A stretch of DNA of 64,000 nt from Streptomyces phaeolivaceus (GCF_009184865.1 NZ_CP045096.1:9796001-9860000); one strand, 5' to 3'. Positions 39,327-48,476 are shown, numbered from the stretch's first letter. Numbers and translations are program-made. Notes: a model not told the origin generated them from the letters alone.

Positions 39327-39374
39327 GGTCGTAACACCCCGCAGACGTCCTGCTCGTGATCGTCTTCTCAACCT

Positions 39375-40154
39375 TCACCGGGCAGGCGGCACCACGAAGG
39401 GCTCCCACGAGGACATGACTCGCGGGAGCCCTTCGCCGTTCCCGGCCTTCGCCGTTCCGCTACCTTCGCCGTTCCCCTGCTTTCGGCGTGCGCGCAGCAC
39501 CACGTCGTCCGTGTGGTGGGCGCCGGCGCCGCCGTCGGGCGCCTCGCGGGGACGTCGCTCGTTCACCTGCACCTCCCAGCCGTCGTCGAGCAGATCGGCG
39601 ACCATCGAGGGCCAGACGTAGTCGGCCGGGTCGAAGCCGCCCTCGTCCGCCGGCTGGGTGTCCATCCCCGCGTGATGGACCAGCAGCAGCACGCCACCGG
39701 GCGCCACGGCGGCGAGCAGCGCTCGCTCGGCGGCGGCGTCGGGGGTGCGGAGCAGGGCCGGGTACTGCGCGGAGACCAGGTCGAAGGAGGCCGGTGGGAG
39801 CGCCGCCCCGGTGAGTTCGGCGTGCACCCAGTGAACGGCGACACCGGCGTCCCGCGCATGCCCGGCCGCCCGTTCCAGCGCCACGCCCGAGACCTCGATC
39901 GCGGTCACGTCCCAGCCGCCGCCCGCGAGCCAGACGGCGTCCGCGCCCTCGCCGCAGCCGACGTCGAGCACGCGTCCGGGGGTGAGCCCGGCGACCTCGG
40001 CCACGAGGGCGCCGTTGGGCCGCCCACTCCACAGCTGTCGCCGGTCGGCGTACCGGTCGTCCCACTCCGCACGTACGGCGGGGTCTCCCGCATAGCCGTC
40101 GGTGGGCGAAGGGATGTCGTACGCGGGCGATCCCGCCGCGATGTCGTCGGTCAC
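39375..40154 (-). CDS. Class I SAM-dependent methyltransferase
   Basis: A 259-residue protein from the GTG at 40152-40154. Motif I GRVLDVGCGEGADAVWLA, motif II region WDVTAIEVSG, and SFDLVSAQYPALL. The core is expected to end near VLRARR; here ~35 extra residues (repeated GNGEG, then LPRVMSSWEPFVVPPAR) read through a short repeat and the sodF terminator, suggesting the original stop was lost. Substrate unknown. Confidence 0.82.
   Translation of the reverse strand: MTDDIAAGSPAYDIPSPTDGYAGDPAVRAEWDDRYADRRQLWSGRPNGALVAEVAGLTPGRVLDVGCGEGADAVWLAGGGWDVTAIEVSGVALERAAGHARDAGVAVHWVHAELTGAALPPASFDLVSAQYPALLRTPDAAAERALLAAVAPGGVLLLVHHAGMDTQPADEGGFDPADYVWPSMVADLLDDGWEVQVNERRPREAPDGGAGAHHTDDVVLRARRKQGNGEGSGTAKAGNGEGLPRVMSSWEPFVVPPAR
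39397..39434 (+). terminator. Intrinsic-type hairpin after sodF
   Basis: An 11-bp perfect stem, GAAGGGCTCCC / GGGAGCCCTTC, with a 16-nt loop, 71 bp after the sodF stop. It works for either strand and lies within the 3' end of the convergent methyltransferase frame. Confidence 0.8.
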
Positions 40155-40239
40155 GGGCCCACCGTCGCGCACCCTGCCCCCGGTCTGCCACTGGTGTTGC
40201 CGGTCCGGCAAAACGACGTCCGAGACGGCCGGGGATCCG

Positions 40240-40437
40240 AGTCGCGCCACCGGTAAGCGTTCGGTGAGAGCCGCTTCCGGCCAGGGCGAACCGTATTGGT
40301 CATGCCCATGCCCGGGAGTACGGTCGGTCCGATATCGACGACGGCGCCACGGAAGCCGGTGGGAATCCGGCACGGTCGCGCCACTGTGAACGGTGCGCCC
40401 CCTCCTGACGGGGGCGCACCATGAGTCAGACCCGGGG
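40240..40437 (+). promoter_or_regulatory. Cobalamin riboswitch
   Basis: The conserved core GAAGCCGGTGGGAATCCGGC is followed by CACGGTCGCGCCACTGTGA (B12 box GCCACTG) at ~40352-40390, with upstream helices from ~40240. Just after it, GGTGCGCCCCC/GGGGGCGCACC (40392-40402 / 40410-40420) forms an 11-bp hairpin that could be the expression platform. It precedes cbtB, as expected for cobalt uptake genes repressed by coenzyme B12. Confidence 0.93.
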
Positions 40438-40492
40438 CCGTCGTCCTGTGCACCACCGAGATGGGACGCGAACTCCCAGAGAGCCCTGCCAC

Positions 40493-40714
40493 ATGGCGCA
40501 GCACGCCGCACCGCCGACACCCACCACCCCCGTCGTCCCCGCCGAGCTGCCGCTGAGGGACATCGCTCCCTGGGCGGTCTTCTTCGGCATCCTGATGCTG
40601 GTCCTGCTGTACTTCGTCGGCGCCGAGCAGGGCGCCACGTCCGTCGTCTCCGGCGAGGACGTCCACGAGTGGGTGCACGACGCCCGCCACCTCCTCGGCT
40701 TCCCCTGCCACTGA
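40493..40714 (+). CDS. cbtB: Cobalt transporter subunit CbtB
   Basis: A 73-residue protein with one membrane helix (PWAVFFGILMLVLLYFVGAE) and the diagnostic C-terminal metal-binding motif HEWVHDARHLLGFPCH. The ATG at 40493 is preferred to one at 40421, which lies in the riboswitch hairpin. cbtA follows by 19 bp but is broken, so cobalt transport through this locus is doubtful. Confidence 0.9.
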   Translation: MAQHAAPPTPTTPVVPAELPLRDIAPWAVFFGILMLVLLYFVGAEQGATSVVSGEDVHEWVHDARHLLGFPCH

Positions 40715-40733
40715 CGAGGGGCGACGCACTCCC

Positions 40734-41018
40734 ATGAACTCCGCAACCGTGCGAAACCTGCTGGTGCGAGGCATGCTCGCCGGCCTCGGCGCCGGTGTCC
40801 TCGCCCTGGTCGTCGCCTACCTCCTCGGCGAACCGAACGTCGACAGCGCCATCGACTTCGAGGAGGCCCACGCCCACGAGCACGAGGTCGAATTCGTCTC
40901 CCGCACCCTCCGGTCGACCGCCGGACTGGCCACGGGCGTGCTGATCTACGGCGTGGCCTTCGGCGGTGTCGCCGCCCTCGCCTACTGCTTCGCCCTCGGC
41001 CGCGTCGGCCGCTTCCCG
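40734..41018 (+). pseudogene. cbtA: cbtA, 5' fragment only
   Basis: The ATG at 40734 begins MNSATVRNLLVRGMLAGLGA, then a His-rich segment EEAHAHEHEVEFVSR and a second helix (TGVLIYGVAFGGVAALAYCF). Homology stops at ALGRVGRF, about residue 95 of ~230-250. Beyond ~41018 the DNA belongs to an aldehyde dehydrogenase gene in another frame. The cbtA frame stays open through it by chance. Confidence 0.8.
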
Positions 41019-41412
41019 GGTGCTGACCGGCGGACGCCGCGACGGACTGTTCTACCCGCCGACCGTCCTGGATCGGATCGAGCGCGCCATGCCCGCCTAC
41101 CGCGAGGAGATCTTCGGACCGGTCGCGCCCGTCCTCACCTTCCGCACCGACGCCGAGGCCGTAGAGATCGCCAACGACACCGAGTACGGCCTGACGGCGG
41201 CCGTGCACTCCCGTTCCGTACCGCGAGCCACCGCCCTCGTCGGACGGCTCCGCACGGGCATGGCGCACATCAACGGCGTCACCGCCCAGGACGCCGCCAA
41301 CGCGCCCTTCGGCGGCATGGGGGCGTCCGGCAACGGCACCCGCATCGGCGGCACCGCCAACCTGGACCAGTTCACCCAGTGGCGCTGGTCGACCGCGCCC
41401 GACGCACCCTGA
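41019..41412 (+). pseudogene. Aldehyde dehydrogenase, C-terminal fragment
   Basis: Reads VLTGGRRDGLFYPPTVLDRI, YREEIFGPVAPVLTFRTDAE, ANDTEYGLTAAVHS, MAHINGVTAQDAANAPFGGM and ends LDQFTQWRWSTAPDAP, typical of benzaldehyde-dehydrogenase-like enzymes. The NAD-binding and catalytic-cysteine part is missing. Fused head-on to the cbtA fragment by deletion. Confidence 0.78.
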
Positions 41413-41538
41413 CGCACCCGCGCGCCGCCGTCGGCACCGGTGCCACCGGTTCACGAACCTCCGACGCCATAAGGCGATTCCCCGCCTCCGGTCGTACCCT
41501 GACCTCATCGGACGACGTGCGCAACAACGGTGGTGCCT

Positions 41539-41706
41539 CAGGGGGTGTGGTGCGAGTCCCGCACAGCACCCGCGGCGCCCGGCACGCACCCTCGCCGCAC
41601 CGGCCAAAGGCCCAAGTAGCTCCGCTACGAGAACCTTCGTCCGGCACGCCGAGGGCACGCACCGGACACCGCGGGCACCGCACGGGACTCGCACCACACC
41701 CCCTGG
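41539..41706. repeat. Long imperfect inverted repeat before the PP2C gene
   Basis: Left arm 41539-41575 (CAGGGGGTGTGGTGCGAGTC...) pairs with right arm 41669-41706 (...GACTCGCACCACACCCCCTG) over ~37 bp with few mismatches. Inner arms CCGG...CCCTCG...CCGG and an apical GTAGC/GCTAC (~41617-41630) extend the pairing. The folded RNA or DNA would span ~168 nt, 24 bp before the next start codon. Confidence 0.8.
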
Positions 41707-41729
41707 CCGCGCCGGAAGGAGCGGCCCGC

Positions 41730-43790
41730 ATGCACGGGTATGCGACCCCCCATCGCGACGAGACCCTGGCGACCCCCGGCGGGCTGCTGGACCTGTTGCA
41801 TGTCGCCTCGGTGGTCCTGGACGCGGACGGCCGTATCGCGCTGTGGAGCCCCGCGATGGAGCAGCTGCTCGGCTACTCCGCGCGGGAGGCGCTCCGGCAG
41901 CGCGCCGACACCCTGCTGGTCGCACCCGAGAACCGGCCCCGGGCCAGGGAACTCTTCAGCCAGGTAAGGGCGGGCGCCCGCTGGGCGGGGGTCTTCCCGC
42001 TGCGGTGCCGGGACGGCGGGGAACGGGCGGTGGAGTTCCGTACGATGCGGCTCCTCGACAGCGAGGGCAAGCCCCATCTGCTCGGGCTGGCCGCGGACGC
42101 GATGACCGTACGCGGCGTCGAACGGGATCTCGCCCTCTCCCACAGCCTCGTCAACCAGACCCCCGTCGGCATCGCCGTCTTCGACACCGACCTGCGGTGG
42201 ATCGGCGTCAACCCCGCGCTGGAACGCATGAACGGCCTCCCCGAGTCCGCGCTGGTCGGCCGCCGGATCGGCGAGGTGCTGCCGGACCTGGACGTGGAGG
42301 CCATCGAGGCCCGGATGCGGCACGTCCTGGAGACCGGCAGATCCCTCCTCGACCAGCACACCGTCGGCCACACGGCCGCGGACACCCAGGCCCGCACCTA
42401 CTCCGAGTCGTACCACCGCATCGAGGACACCGGCGGCCGGGTGCTCGGCCTCGCCATGGCCGTCCTCGACGTCACCGAACGCCAGCAGGCCGCCGCCGAG
42501 GTGGCCGAGGCACGCCGGCGGCTGGCCGTGATCGCGGATGCCGGGGCACGGATCGGCACCACGCTGGACCTGGACCAGACCGCCCGGGAACTGGCCGACG
42601 TGGCCGTACCGCATGTCGCGGACCTGGCCGCCGTGGACCTCCTGGAATCCGTCGTGGCCCTCGGCACCGTGACCCCCGTCATCGGTGATTCCCCGGCCGA
42701 GTTCCGGGCCCTGGCGCTGGCCGTGGCGCCCGGACACCCCTCCGACGTGATCCGGGCCGCCGACCCGGTCGGCGAACTCGCCACCCATCGCGCGTCGAGG
42801 ATCATCACCCGGTGCGTCCGCAGAGCCCGGCCGATTCTCGTCGAGCGCGTGGACGAACGGTCGATGGGGCGGATCGCCCGCGACGAGTCCGCCGCCCGTG
42901 CCTTCCTCGCCGCCGGCGTCCACTCGTACCTGGCGCTGCCGCTGGTGGCCCGGGGCAGTGTGCTCGGCACCCTCAGCCTCTACCGCACCCTCAACGAGCG
43001 CCCCTTCGACGACCAGGACCGCGTGCTCGCCTCGGAGTTGGCCGCGCGCGCCGCCATCTGCATCGACAACGCACGCCTCTACGGCCGGGAACGTGCCACC
43101 GCCCTGACCCTCCAACGCAGCCTCCTCCCCACCACACCCGCCCGGCGCGAGGGACTCGACATCGTCGCCCGCTACCGCCCGGCCCTCAGCGACGTCGGCG
43201 GCGACTGGTACGACGTCCTCCCGCTGGGCCCGGGACGTACCGGGCTCGTCGTGGGAGACGTGATGGGCAAGGGAGTCCAAGCAGCCGCGATCATGGGGCA
43301 GTTGAGCAGCGCCGCCCGAGCGCTGGCCCGCCTCGACCTGGAGCCCGCGGAACTGCTGCGGCACCTCGACGACATCGCCGGCCCGCTCGGCGACGCCATC
43401 GCCACCTGCGTGTACGGCGTCTGCGACCTGAACCGCGGCACCTGCACCCTGTCCAGCGCCGGACATCTGCCGCCCATCCTGGCCACGGGCGACGGCACCG
43501 CACACCTCGTCGACGTGCCCGGAGGCGTACCGCTCGGCGTGGGCGGCGTGGACTTCGGCACCGTCGAGGTGGACCTCGCCCCCGGCTCCCTGCTCGCCCT
43601 CTACACGGACGGACTCGTCGAGAACCGGGCGGACCCCATCGACACCGGTCTCGCCACCCTCACCCGCTTCCTGCGGTCCCCGAGCGGCACTTCCCTGGAA
43701 CAGACCGGCGACGCCCTCCTCAACGCCCTGCGCCCGCAGCCCGACGACGACGTCGCCCTGCTGCTGGTCCGCGTCCGGGCCCCCGCCTGA
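41730..43790 (+). CDS. PAS-PAS-GAF-PP2C (SpoIIE) serine phosphatase
   Basis: A 686-residue protein from the ATG at 41730 with GGAAGGAG upstream. PAS 1 ~15-130 (VVLDADGRIALWSPAMEQLL), PAS 2 ~135-255 (GIAVFDTDLRWIGVNPALER), GAF ~265-440 and SpoIIE-type PP2C ~455-686 (VARYRPALSDVGGDWYDVLP, VVGDVMGKGVQAAAIMGQLS, LYTDGLVENR, DDDVALLLVRVR). Such proteins dephosphorylate anti-sigma antagonists in partner-switching stress control; a STAS protein occurs at 53612. No membrane helix. Confidence 0.9.
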   Translation: MHGYATPHRDETLATPGGLLDLLHVASVVLDADGRIALWSPAMEQLLGYSAREALRQRADTLLVAPENRPRARELFSQVRAGARWAGVFPLRCRDGGERAVEFRTMRLLDSEGKPHLLGLAADAMTVRGVERDLALSHSLVNQTPVGIAVFDTDLRWIGVNPALERMNGLPESALVGRRIGEVLPDLDVEAIEARMRHVLETGRSLLDQHTVGHTAADTQARTYSESYHRIEDTGGRVLGLAMAVLDVTERQQAAAEVAEARRRLAVIADAGARIGTTLDLDQTARELADVAVPHVADLAAVDLLESVVALGTVTPVIGDSPAEFRALALAVAPGHPSDVIRAADPVGELATHRASRIITRCVRRARPILVERVDERSMGRIARDESAARAFLAAGVHSYLALPLVARGSVLGTLSLYRTLNERPFDDQDRVLASELAARAAICIDNARLYGRERATALTLQRSLLPTTPARREGLDIVARYRPALSDVGGDWYDVLPLGPGRTGLVVGDVMGKGVQAAAIMGQLSSAARALARLDLEPAELLRHLDDIAGPLGDAIATCVYGVCDLNRGTCTLSSAGHLPPILATGDGTAHLVDVPGGVPLGVGGVDFGTVEVDLAPGSLLALYTDGLVENRADPIDTGLATLTRFLRSPSGTSLEQTGDALLNALRPQPDDDVALLLVRVRAPA

Positions 43791-43875
43791 GCGCGGAACC
43801 GTTTCCGCGGATGCCGTGTCCTCCTTCGCGGGAGGTGGTTCCACGTCAAGGAACCACCTGTGAAGGGGGATTGCC

Positions 43876-44322
43876 ATGGGGCAGGTACGCGAGGGGGCAC
43901 GGTTAGGGGCCTGGGCCGTCGCCGGGGTCATCGGCCTGGCCGTGCTGTATGTGATCGGGGCGTTCGCCTTCGGCGGCGCGGGGTGGATCACCGCGCCGTT
44001 CCGGGGTGAGGCGGAGCAGCGTGAGAACACCGTCGGCTCCGGTGTGTTCCGGCAGTCCACGTACGAGGAGTTCTTCGAACTGTGCGAGGCCGTGCAGAAC
44101 GCCGAAGGGACGATCGAGGTGCTGGAGGAGGAGCGGAAGACCGCTTCGGAGACGCGCACCACACAGATAGACCAGTCCATCACCGCGCTCCGGGCCACCC
44201 GTATCGAGTCGGTCAACGACTACAACTCCAAGGCCTCCCAGGAGCATCGCGCGCCCTTCCGCGACAAGGACCTGCCGTACTCGCTGGACGCCGACGCCGA
44301 GCACACGACGTGCACCAACTGA
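43876..44322 (+). CDS. Single-helix membrane protein, unknown function
   Basis: A 148-residue protein with an N-terminal helix (AWAVAGVIGLAVLYVIGAFA) and an extracytoplasmic helical domain (YEEFFELCEAVQNAEGTIEV, TQIDQSITALRATRIESVND) with two cysteines (ELCEAV, TTCTN). Tandem with a lipoprotein 35 bp downstream, probably one operon. Confidence 0.7.
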   Translation: MGQVREGARLGAWAVAGVIGLAVLYVIGAFAFGGAGWITAPFRGEAEQRENTVGSGVFRQSTYEEFFELCEAVQNAEGTIEVLEEERKTASETRTTQIDQSITALRATRIESVNDYNSKASQEHRAPFRDKDLPYSLDADAEHTTCTN

Positions 44323-44357
44323 TCACCCACGCACCCCGGGAAAGAGGACGGCACAGC

Positions 44358-44912
44358 ATGAAGCAGCCCATACGCATGGCCCTGGCCACCGTCGTCGCGC
44401 TCGCCGTGGGCCTCGGCCTGACGTCCTGCACCGACTCCAGCCAGGACAAGGAGGCCCAGGCCAAGCAGGAGAACTACGACCACCTCGTGGCCCAGCAGCC
44501 GGCGGGCCGCATGGAGTACTCGCCGACCCGCGAGGCGATCAACCAGTGGGTCGAGACATGGGGCAAGCGCGGCAAACTCTCGTACGTCTACATCCAGAAC
44601 GCCAAGGGCGAGTACGGGTACTTCATCATGAAGGGCCTGCCGGTGCCGCGCTGCAAGATGCTCACTCCGACCGAGCGGGTGGAGGACCATGTGGTGCTCC
44701 CGCAGCCCGGCATGGACGGCACGTACACGACGGGTTCGACCTGTGGCGCCTACTACGGCTTCGACGCCACGACGAACGCGTACATGGAGTTCACGGTCGG
44801 CACGAACCAGTCGTTCTTCCTGTTCGACAAGCCCATGACGATGCCGGAGTACGCCAGCGCCAAGCAGATGGGGCCGACGTCGGTGAAGGACGTCGAGAAG
44901 AAGCAGCCCTGA
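44358..44912 (+). CDS. Lipoprotein, unknown function
   Basis: A 184-residue protein with signal peptide RMALATVVALAVGLGLTSC (lipobox LTSC) and a soluble domain (SYVYIQNAKGEYGYFIMKGL, CKMLTPTERVEDHVVLPQPG, TGSTCGAYYGFDATTNAYME). Followed by a clear terminator. The same two-gene set occurs in streptomycete genomes; role unknown. Confidence 0.72.
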   Translation: MKQPIRMALATVVALAVGLGLTSCTDSSQDKEAQAKQENYDHLVAQQPAGRMEYSPTREAINQWVETWGKRGKLSYVYIQNAKGEYGYFIMKGLPVPRCKMLTPTERVEDHVVLPQPGMDGTYTTGSTCGAYYGFDATTNAYMEFTVGTNQSFFLFDKPMTMPEYASAKQMGPTSVKDVEKKQP

Positions 44913-44930
44913 GCGGTTCCGCCCTCGTGC

Positions 44931-44961
44931 GCTCCGGCCGCCTCACAGCGGCGGCCGGAGC
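44931..44961 (+). terminator. Hairpin terminator after the lipoprotein gene
   Basis: GCTCCGGCCGCC / GGCGGCCGGAGC, a 12-bp perfect stem with a 7-nt loop, 18 bp after the stop codon. Confidence 0.75.
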
Positions 44962-45162
44962 GTGAAGACCGTCTCCGAGTCGGGGACGCCGGCCGCGGGA
45001 CCTGTTGGCGCGCCGGAAACGTCGAAGACGCGGGGCAGGGGCGTCGGCGTGGACCCTCCCGTCCGCGCCGCCCGTCCGACCCCGACCGAGGCCCTCGCGA
45101 CGACCTGGCGCGGAGGTGTCACCCGTGCGACGGAGGCGTGGTGGGGGTCGGTGCGGTGCGGG

Positions 45163-46134
45163 TCAGTTCGGGGCGATGGCGTTGAGGATCGCCGAGGCGA
45201 CATGGTCGGCGGCGTTGCGATGGCCCCTGGCGTTGGGGTGGACGAGGGCCGGCCGGTCGTCCTGGTCGAAGACGCCCTCGACCCAGTTGCCGGCGTCACA
45301 GACGCTGTGGTTCCGGGTGGAGTCGTAGAGGTTGACGAAGGTGGCGGTGTCCTGTGCGCCCGCCGACTTCTCGATGGTGTCGTTGAGGGGCTCCAGGACA
45401 TCCGCGCGCAGCCAGTCCAGGTCGCCCCGGGTGAGGGAGAGGAAGTGCTTCACGTCGTTGTACCGGCACTTGGAGGTGTCCTCGGGGACGACCGTGGGGT
45501 AGCCGACGGCCAGGATCTTGGCGTGCGGGGCCCGTTCGTGGAGTTTGCCGAGCATCTCGTCGTAGTCCTTGCCCACCTTGGTCAGCCTGGCGGGGATGTC
45601 GGCGGCCAGGGCGTCCTTGCACGGAGTGCCCACGCCGCCGGTGCCCTGGCCCAGTTCCAGGCACTTGAAGAGGATCTCGGCGAACCCGAGGGTGTTGCCG
45701 CCCACGCCGACGGTGATCACGTCGGTGCCGGGCTTGACCATCTCGGACTGCGGCGGGACCGGCGGGAAGGGGTAGTCCGGGTCCTCGGGGAAGCCCGGCA
45801 CGTTACGGCCGATCGGCTCCTGGGCCCTGAAGGTGACGTCCTGGATCGTGGCGGCGCCGCAGCTGACGTTGGTCAGCTCGATCAGCGAGCCGAAGTCCCG
45901 GTCGATGACCTGGGGGTACGACTGGTCGGTGCGCTCACAGCCGTCGCGGGGGTATTCGAAGACGTCTCCGGCGGCCGGGATGACCCCGGCGGTGTAGGAG
46001 TCGCCCAGCGCGACCCAGTCGTACTCGGCCGCCGCGGCCGGTTGCGCCCCGGCGAGCTGGGCCGGCACGAGGGCACTCGCGGTGAGAGCGGCGGCCGAAC
46101 CGAGCAGGGACAGCCGGGCACGGAAACTTGCCAT
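45163..46134 (-). CDS. Secreted SGNH/GDSL hydrolase
   Basis: A 323-residue protein from the ATG at 46132-46134, with a Sec signal peptide (ARLSLLGSAAALTASALVPA...AQPAAAA). Block I YDWVALGDSYTAG has the nucleophilic Ser, block III VGVGGNTLGFAE, and the catalytic Asp/His are in the C-terminal LVHPNARGHRNAADHV. Five or six cysteines suggest disulphides, as in streptomycete secreted esterases/lipases. Confidence 0.88.
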   Translation of the reverse strand: MASFRARLSLLGSAAALTASALVPAQLAGAQPAAAAEYDWVALGDSYTAGVIPAAGDVFEYPRDGCERTDQSYPQVIDRDFGSLIELTNVSCGAATIQDVTFRAQEPIGRNVPGFPEDPDYPFPPVPPQSEMVKPGTDVITVGVGGNTLGFAEILFKCLELGQGTGGVGTPCKDALAADIPARLTKVGKDYDEMLGKLHERAPHAKILAVGYPTVVPEDTSKCRYNDVKHFLSLTRGDLDWLRADVLEPLNDTIEKSAGAQDTATFVNLYDSTRNHSVCDAGNWVEGVFDQDDRPALVHPNARGHRNAADHVASAILNAIAPN

Positions 46135-46440
46135 GAATCCTCCAGGGATGCGGTGTTGGGAACGCTTTGACCCTAGAAGGTTCGTCACTGGGTGCACTAG
46201 ATCCAATGCGGACAGTTACGTTGCGTGGGGTCGGGGGGTCCGTGCCGCTCGTGGTGGACGCGTTCCGGAAGCACTTGTTCCCTCTCCGGACCGTCCGCTT
46301 CCGGGACTTGACCGGCCCTGAGCGATATGTGTGGCCCGCGCAACGAATCGGACCCGCCGGCGTCGGCCTCGGCCCACCCGGCGACCCGCACCGCCTGGCT
46401 CATTCGTGATCATCGAACCCCGGACGGTGCGGGCCGCTGT
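46135..46440. other. Intergenic stretch, nothing recognised
   Basis: Short overlapping frames on both strands without domains or RBS-start pairs; presumably the SGNH hydrolase promoter lies here. Confidence 0.4.
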
Positions 46441-46959
46441 TCAGCGGACGCCGCCCGTCAGGGTGTCCGAGGCCCAGAGCGTGAGGCGGTTCGCGAGCGG
46501 GCCGCTGCCGTCGAGGACATGACGGGAGAACGCGTCCCGCTCATGGGCGAGGATCGCGGCCTCCCAGACACAGGGCGCGAGGCCGGTACGGCCCGGACGC
46601 AACTGGTCGGGCCGTCCGGCCGGTCCGGTGAAGACGGCCAGGTCGGACATGTGCCCCTCGATCCAGCTGTGGACCAGGACGTAGTCGCCGTCGCCACCGG
46701 CGTGCAGGATCAGGACGGCGAGCCCCAGCGACCCCCGGACGCGGCCGAGTTCCAGATGCGCCGCGACGATCCCCAGGGCGGCGGTGATGTCCTGCTCCGT
46801 CACACCGCGCCCCGGCGCCTCAAGGGCGTAGGCCTTCACCACATGGCCGCCGGCTTCCCGCGTACCCGCGGCCCGTACGACACGCTCGTGGTGCCCCTGG
46901 GTCAGGGCGAGCAGGGCGTCCGCGTCCACTGCCGAGGGCAGTTCCTTGTGATCACTCAT
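46441..46959 (-). CDS. Protein of unknown function, coupled to LRV protein
   Basis: A 172-residue soluble protein (LLALTQGHHERVVRAAGTRE, YVLVHSWIEGHMSDLAVFTG, WEAAILAHERDAFSRHVLDG). Its ATG overlaps the stop of the upstream repeat protein gene (46956-46959), so the two are translationally coupled. Family not recognised. Confidence 0.68.
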   Translation of the reverse strand: MSDHKELPSAVDADALLALTQGHHERVVRAAGTREAGGHVVKAYALEAPGRGVTEQDITAALGIVAAHLELGRVRGSLGLAVLILHAGGDGDYVLVHSWIEGHMSDLAVFTGPAGRPDQLRPGRTGLAPCVWEAAILAHERDAFSRHVLDGSGPLANRLTLWASDTLTGGVR

Positions 46960-48476
46960 TCGGCCACCCTTTCATCGCGGCTTGCGAGGTCGATCAGCCG
47001 GTGGACGACCGTGGTCGGGAGCGCCGGGTTGCCGGCCGCGTCCTCCGCGGTGTCCGGGTCGCGCAGCAGGCGGACGAGGGCCGCGACGGGGAGGCGAGGG
47101 TTTCCGATGGCCGCTCGGCGGACCCGGGGGGTGGAGTCGAGGAGCCGCGGGACCGTGGCGGACGAGAGCCGGGGGTCGGCGGCGGCACGTGCCCTGACCC
47201 GTTCGTCGGGGTCGTCGGCGAGACGCTCGGCGAGTGCGCCGGTGGAGTCCGGGGCGTCGAGGGCCAGTCGGCGCCGCAGCGGGTCCGGATCGTCGGCGAA
47301 GCTCAGGAGGACGTGGTGGGGTAAGTGCGGATGGGTGAGCGAGTCGACGGGAATCTCCGGCCGCAGTGCGACCTCCAGCAGCAGGTCGGCGGGGGCGCCC
47401 TCGCAGAACTGGGCCAGGTTGGACCGTACTTGGGCGTCGAGGTCGTGGGAGAGGCGGTCCACGACGTCGGGGGGCAGGCGGCGGGCGCGCGCGACGCCGC
47501 GCCGGACGGCCACGCTCGCGGAGGCGGCCAGACGACGCATCGCCTCGGGGTCGTCATGGAGTTCCTCGACCCAGGCCACACGCCAGTAGGGGGTGCCCGG
47601 AGGAAGCCCGGCGCTGATCTCGGCGCGCAGGGCCTCGCCGACCTCGGGGCGGACGGCCACCGCCACCCGCACCTGGAAGGCCTCGTCCTGAGCCGGCACG
47701 GTGAGCAGATCGGCGTCCAGACGCTCGTTCTCGACGAGGGCCATCCGCAGTCCGTACTCCGGGTGGTGGACCAGGTGTTCGGCGAGGTCCCGATCCAGCA
47801 CCTGGGAACAGGCCGCGCGCCACTGCTCCGTGGAGCCCAGGGCGTCGAAGTCCGCCCGCGCCATCGGCCGGTCCGACTCCGCCTGCCGACGGGCGGCTTC
47901 CCTGACCTGTGGCGAGGCGTCGTCGACCAGCGCGGACCGCCGGCCCGCAGCCAGACGCGGCCAGGCGTATCCGCAGGCCTCCGCGCGCACCTCCGGATCG
48001 GGATCGGCGGCCAGAGCCGTGGCCAGCCGCTCCGGAAGGCCCCGGAACCACAGGGCCCGCAGCCGGACCCGCGGATCCGGATCGCGGGCCCAGCCCTCGA
48101 ACTCGGCCTCGGTCACCCTCGGGCAGTGCCAGGCGGCCAGCGCACGGAAGCGACGGCGGAGACCGTCACCGGGCTCACCGGCGATCAGACGCACCCACTG
48201 GTCAACGCTCATGTCCCTCTGGAACTCGGCCAGTTGCAAGCGGACCCTGCGCTCGGGATGCGCGAGGGCGACATCGACGACCTCGGCCGGCAGCGACCTC
48301 AGCGCCACCAGGCCGTTCACCAAGCCCAGCAGCCGTACGAGCGCGTCCGCCGGCGCGCCACGGCTCAGCCCGTGCGGCCAGGCCCGCCGCATCGGCGGCT
48401 GCGCGGCCAACGCCTCGATGCCCACGAACAGCCCGGCCCATTCGCTCCCGGCAACTTCCGTACCCCCCGTTGACAT
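46956..48476 (-). CDS. Leucine-rich-repeat-variant (LRV/HEAT-like) protein
   Basis: A 506-residue protein of repeated ~24-residue helical units: LAHPERRVRLQLAEF, RDPDPRVRLRALWFRGLPER, AADPDPEVRAEACGYAWPRL, ADDPDERVRARAAADPRLSS, DSTPRVRRAAIGNPRLPVAA. The D-P-D-xx-VR-xx-A pattern is typical of LRV domains, which form right-handed superhelices for protein binding. Cytoplasmic; partner may be the coupled downstream protein. Confidence 0.83.
   Translation of the reverse strand: MSTGGTEVAGSEWAGLFVGIEALAAQPPMRRAWPHGLSRGAPADALVRLLGLVNGLVALRSLPAEVVDVALAHPERRVRLQLAEFQRDMSVDQWVRLIAGEPGDGLRRRFRALAAWHCPRVTEAEFEGWARDPDPRVRLRALWFRGLPERLATALAADPDPEVRAEACGYAWPRLAAGRRSALVDDASPQVREAARRQAESDRPMARADFDALGSTEQWRAACSQVLDRDLAEHLVHHPEYGLRMALVENERLDADLLTVPAQDEAFQVRVAVAVRPEVGEALRAEISAGLPPGTPYWRVAWVEELHDDPEAMRRLAASASVAVRRGVARARRLPPDVVDRLSHDLDAQVRSNLAQFCEGAPADLLLEVALRPEIPVDSLTHPHLPHHVLLSFADDPDPLRRRLALDAPDSTGALAERLADDPDERVRARAAADPRLSSATVPRLLDSTPRVRRAAIGNPRLPVAALVRLLRDPDTAEDAAGNPALPTTVVHRLIDLASRDERVAE

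Noticed and set aside
40734..43790. One continuous ~1,018-codon frame covering cbtA, the ALDH region and the PAS-GAF-PP2C gene
   Set aside because: The middle part is out of frame with the recognisable aldehyde dehydrogenase sequence, and the PP2C gene has its own RBS and ATG at 41730. The long frame is a high-GC artefact.
43876..44912. Prophage genes
   Set aside because: Two small envelope proteins without any phage structural, integrase or packaging genes nearby.
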